Assembly: GCA_014800795.1 (NCBI GenBank)
Contig: JAAVFL010000002.1
Coordinates: 62,001 to 126,000 of the forward strand
Length of the DNA: 64,000 nucleotides
Direction: 5' to 3'
Source of the DNA: Bacteroidales bacterium
GTDB lineage: Bacteria > Bacteroidota > Bacteroidia > Bacteroidales > Muribaculaceae
Position 1 is the first letter of the stretch. Every line of letters starts with the position of its first letter. The position numbers and the translations under genes were made by a program. Below the pieces are notes generated by a model. That model searched no databases and was not told the DNA's origin. It worked only from the letters and a program-made list of their open reading frames with translations. Of this stretch, positions 62,752 through 64,000 are shown piece by piece.

Positions 62752-64000
62752 ATGAAAATAATATCCTGGATGTCGGTGGGCTTGCTGATCATCGCCGCCG
62801 GATGCACGTCCGGCCACCCTGAGGCAGATGAGCCTTCCGCCGACCTTACCCAATATGTGAATCCCCTCATCGGAACTTCGGGCTTCGGCAATGTTTATCC
62901 CGGGGCTCAGGTCCCGTTCGGTGGCATACAGATAAGCCCTGATACGGACTATGACGACTACGACACTGCGGCGGGCTATAAGTATGATCACCCCACGGTG
63001 TTGGGATTCAGCCTCACACACCTCAGCGGAACGGGTATCCCTGATCTCGGCGACTTTCTTTTCATGCCCGGAACCGGAGCTTTGACCCTCGATCCCGGTA
63101 CGCATGAAAATCCCGACGGCGGCTACCGTTCGCGTTACAGCCACGGGCGTGAGACTGCATCGCCCAACTATTATGCACTCGAACTCGACGATTACGGTAC
63201 GAAGGCGGAGATGACCGCAGGAAAGCGTGCGGGTATACTGCGCTTCACTTATCCTCAGGCCGACAGCGCATGGGTGTTGCTCGATCTCAACCATACTCTG
63301 CGCCACAAATGTGAGTGGGCCAATCTGCGTATAGAGAACGACTCGACCATTACGGGCTATAAGCTAGTGAACGGCTGGGGACCGGAACGCCACGTTTATT
63401 TCGCGGCTACCTTCTCGCGTCCGGTAGCGGATGCACGCATCTACAAGCAGAATGAGCCGGTGATCTACAATACGAACCGTTTCCGCAGCGACAAAGAGGC
63501 TTATGGCGAGAATATCAAATTCGCCCTCAACTTCGCAGCCGAGGAGGGTGATACCGTCGAGGTGCGGACAGCTGTGTCGGGCGTGAGCGTGGCAGGTGCC
63601 CTCGCCAATCTCAAAGAGCTGGAGGGGAAAAGCTTCGACAGCCTGCGGGCTGAGGGTGTCGCCGACTGGAATTCACAGCTCGCCAAGTTCGATATCGAGG
63701 GTGATCAGATTCAGAAAGAGACATTCTATACCTCGGTATACCATGCTTTCCTTCACCCGTTCATCTTTCAGGATGCCGATGGCAGCTACCGCGGTCTTGA
63801 CAAGAATATACACACCGCCGACGGATTCAACAATCTGACGGTGTTCTCGCTATGGGATACATATCGCGCGCTCCATCCGCTGTTCAACCTCGTGCAGCGC
63901 GATGTTCAGGCCGATATAGCGAACTCTATGCTCGCCCACTACGATCAGAGTGTGGAGAAGATGCTCCCCATATGGTCGTTCTACGGCAATGAGACATGGT
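62752..64000 (+). CDS. GH92 alpha-mannosidase, lipoprotein, truncated by the window edge
   Basis: The first 416 codons are present and the frame is still open at the end of the window. Lipobox IAAGC is followed by TSGHPEADEPSADL. The family opening QYVNPLIGTSGFGNVYPGAQVPFGGIQISPDTDYDDYDTAAGYKY is clear, and WVLLDLNHTLRH and TVFSLWDTYRALHPL also match. The catalytic Glu and Asp segments lie beyond the edge. It differs from the GH92 at 44126 in being a lipoprotein, so its site or linkage preference may differ. Start at the ATG behind AGGA. Confidence 0.93.
   Translation, partial: MKIISWMSVGLLIIAAGCTSGHPEADEPSADLTQYVNPLIGTSGFGNVYPGAQVPFGGIQISPDTDYDDYDTAAGYKYDHPTVLGFSLTHLSGTGIPDLGDFLFMPGTGALTLDPGTHENPDGGYRSRYSHGRETASPNYYALELDDYGTKAEMTAGKRAGILRFTYPQADSAWVLLDLNHTLRHKCEWANLRIENDSTITGYKLVNGWGPERHVYFAATFSRPVADARIYKQNEPVIYNTNRFRSDKEAYGENIKFALNFAAEEGDTVEVRTAVSGVSVAGALANLKELEGKSFDSLRAEGVADWNSQLAKFDIEGDQIQKETFYTSVYHAFLHPFIFQDADGSYRGLDKNIHTADGFNNLTVFSLWDTYRALHPLFNLVQRDVQADIANSMLAHYDQSVEKMLPIWSFYGNETW

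Overview
The window looks like a chromosomal segment of a gut Bacteroidales bacterium, most likely Muribaculaceae-like. The signs are SusC/SusD pairs, a hybrid two-component regulator, lipoproteins with acidic residues after the lipid cysteine, C-terminal sorting-type domains, many secreted glycoside hydrolases and TAnnTTTG-type -7 promoter elements. The family name is inferred from protein style only. No rRNA, tRNA, CRISPR array, transposase or integrase gene was seen.

Layout. (1) 44-12201, all minus strand: a secreted FN3/choice-of-anchor protein, a serine-type sulfatase lipoprotein, a BspA-like leucine-rich surface protein broken by one in-frame amber codon, and a GH2 beta-mannosidase downstream of a divergent GH95 protein. 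(2) 12718-28597, plus strand: an apparent operon FAS1-SusC-SusD-FAS1-FAS1-SusC-SusD, that is, two outer-membrane import pairs interleaved with three multi-domain fasciclin lipoproteins and no enzyme. (3) 28866-30929: a single FG-GAP repeat secreted protein closed by a strong terminator. (4) 31250-48042, plus strand: two paralogous clan GH-D enzymes, a hybrid two-component regulator, a sialate O-acetylesterase-like protein, GH36, GH92 and GH110. (5) 48391-56886: housekeeping genes (asnS, a pseudouridine synthase with a long disordered N-terminus, prenyl diphosphate synthase, trmB, Mrp ATPase, aroQ, an O-methyltransferase, ribF). (6) 56948-64000: a four-helix-bundle/zinc-finger protein, an ADP-ribosylglycohydrolase-fold lipoprotein behind a LacI-type operator, a MITE-like structured element, a bile-salt-hydrolase/penicillin-acylase family enzyme, a glycerophosphodiester phosphodiesterase, a basic-secretory-protein peptidase and the start of a second GH92.

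Together, regions 1-4 suggest degradation of capped host-type glycans. Sulfatase, fucosidase-family, several predicted alpha-galactosidases (including GH110, known for alpha-1,3-galactose), alpha- and beta-mannosidases and an acetylesterase would strip terminal groups. The SusCD pairs would import products and the hybrid regulator would sense a periplasmic sugar. The most unusual parts are the FAS1/SusCD operon, the amber-interrupted BspA gene between duplicated promoter-like repeats, the palindromic element at 59538-59723 and the LacI-like operator at 57788-57807.
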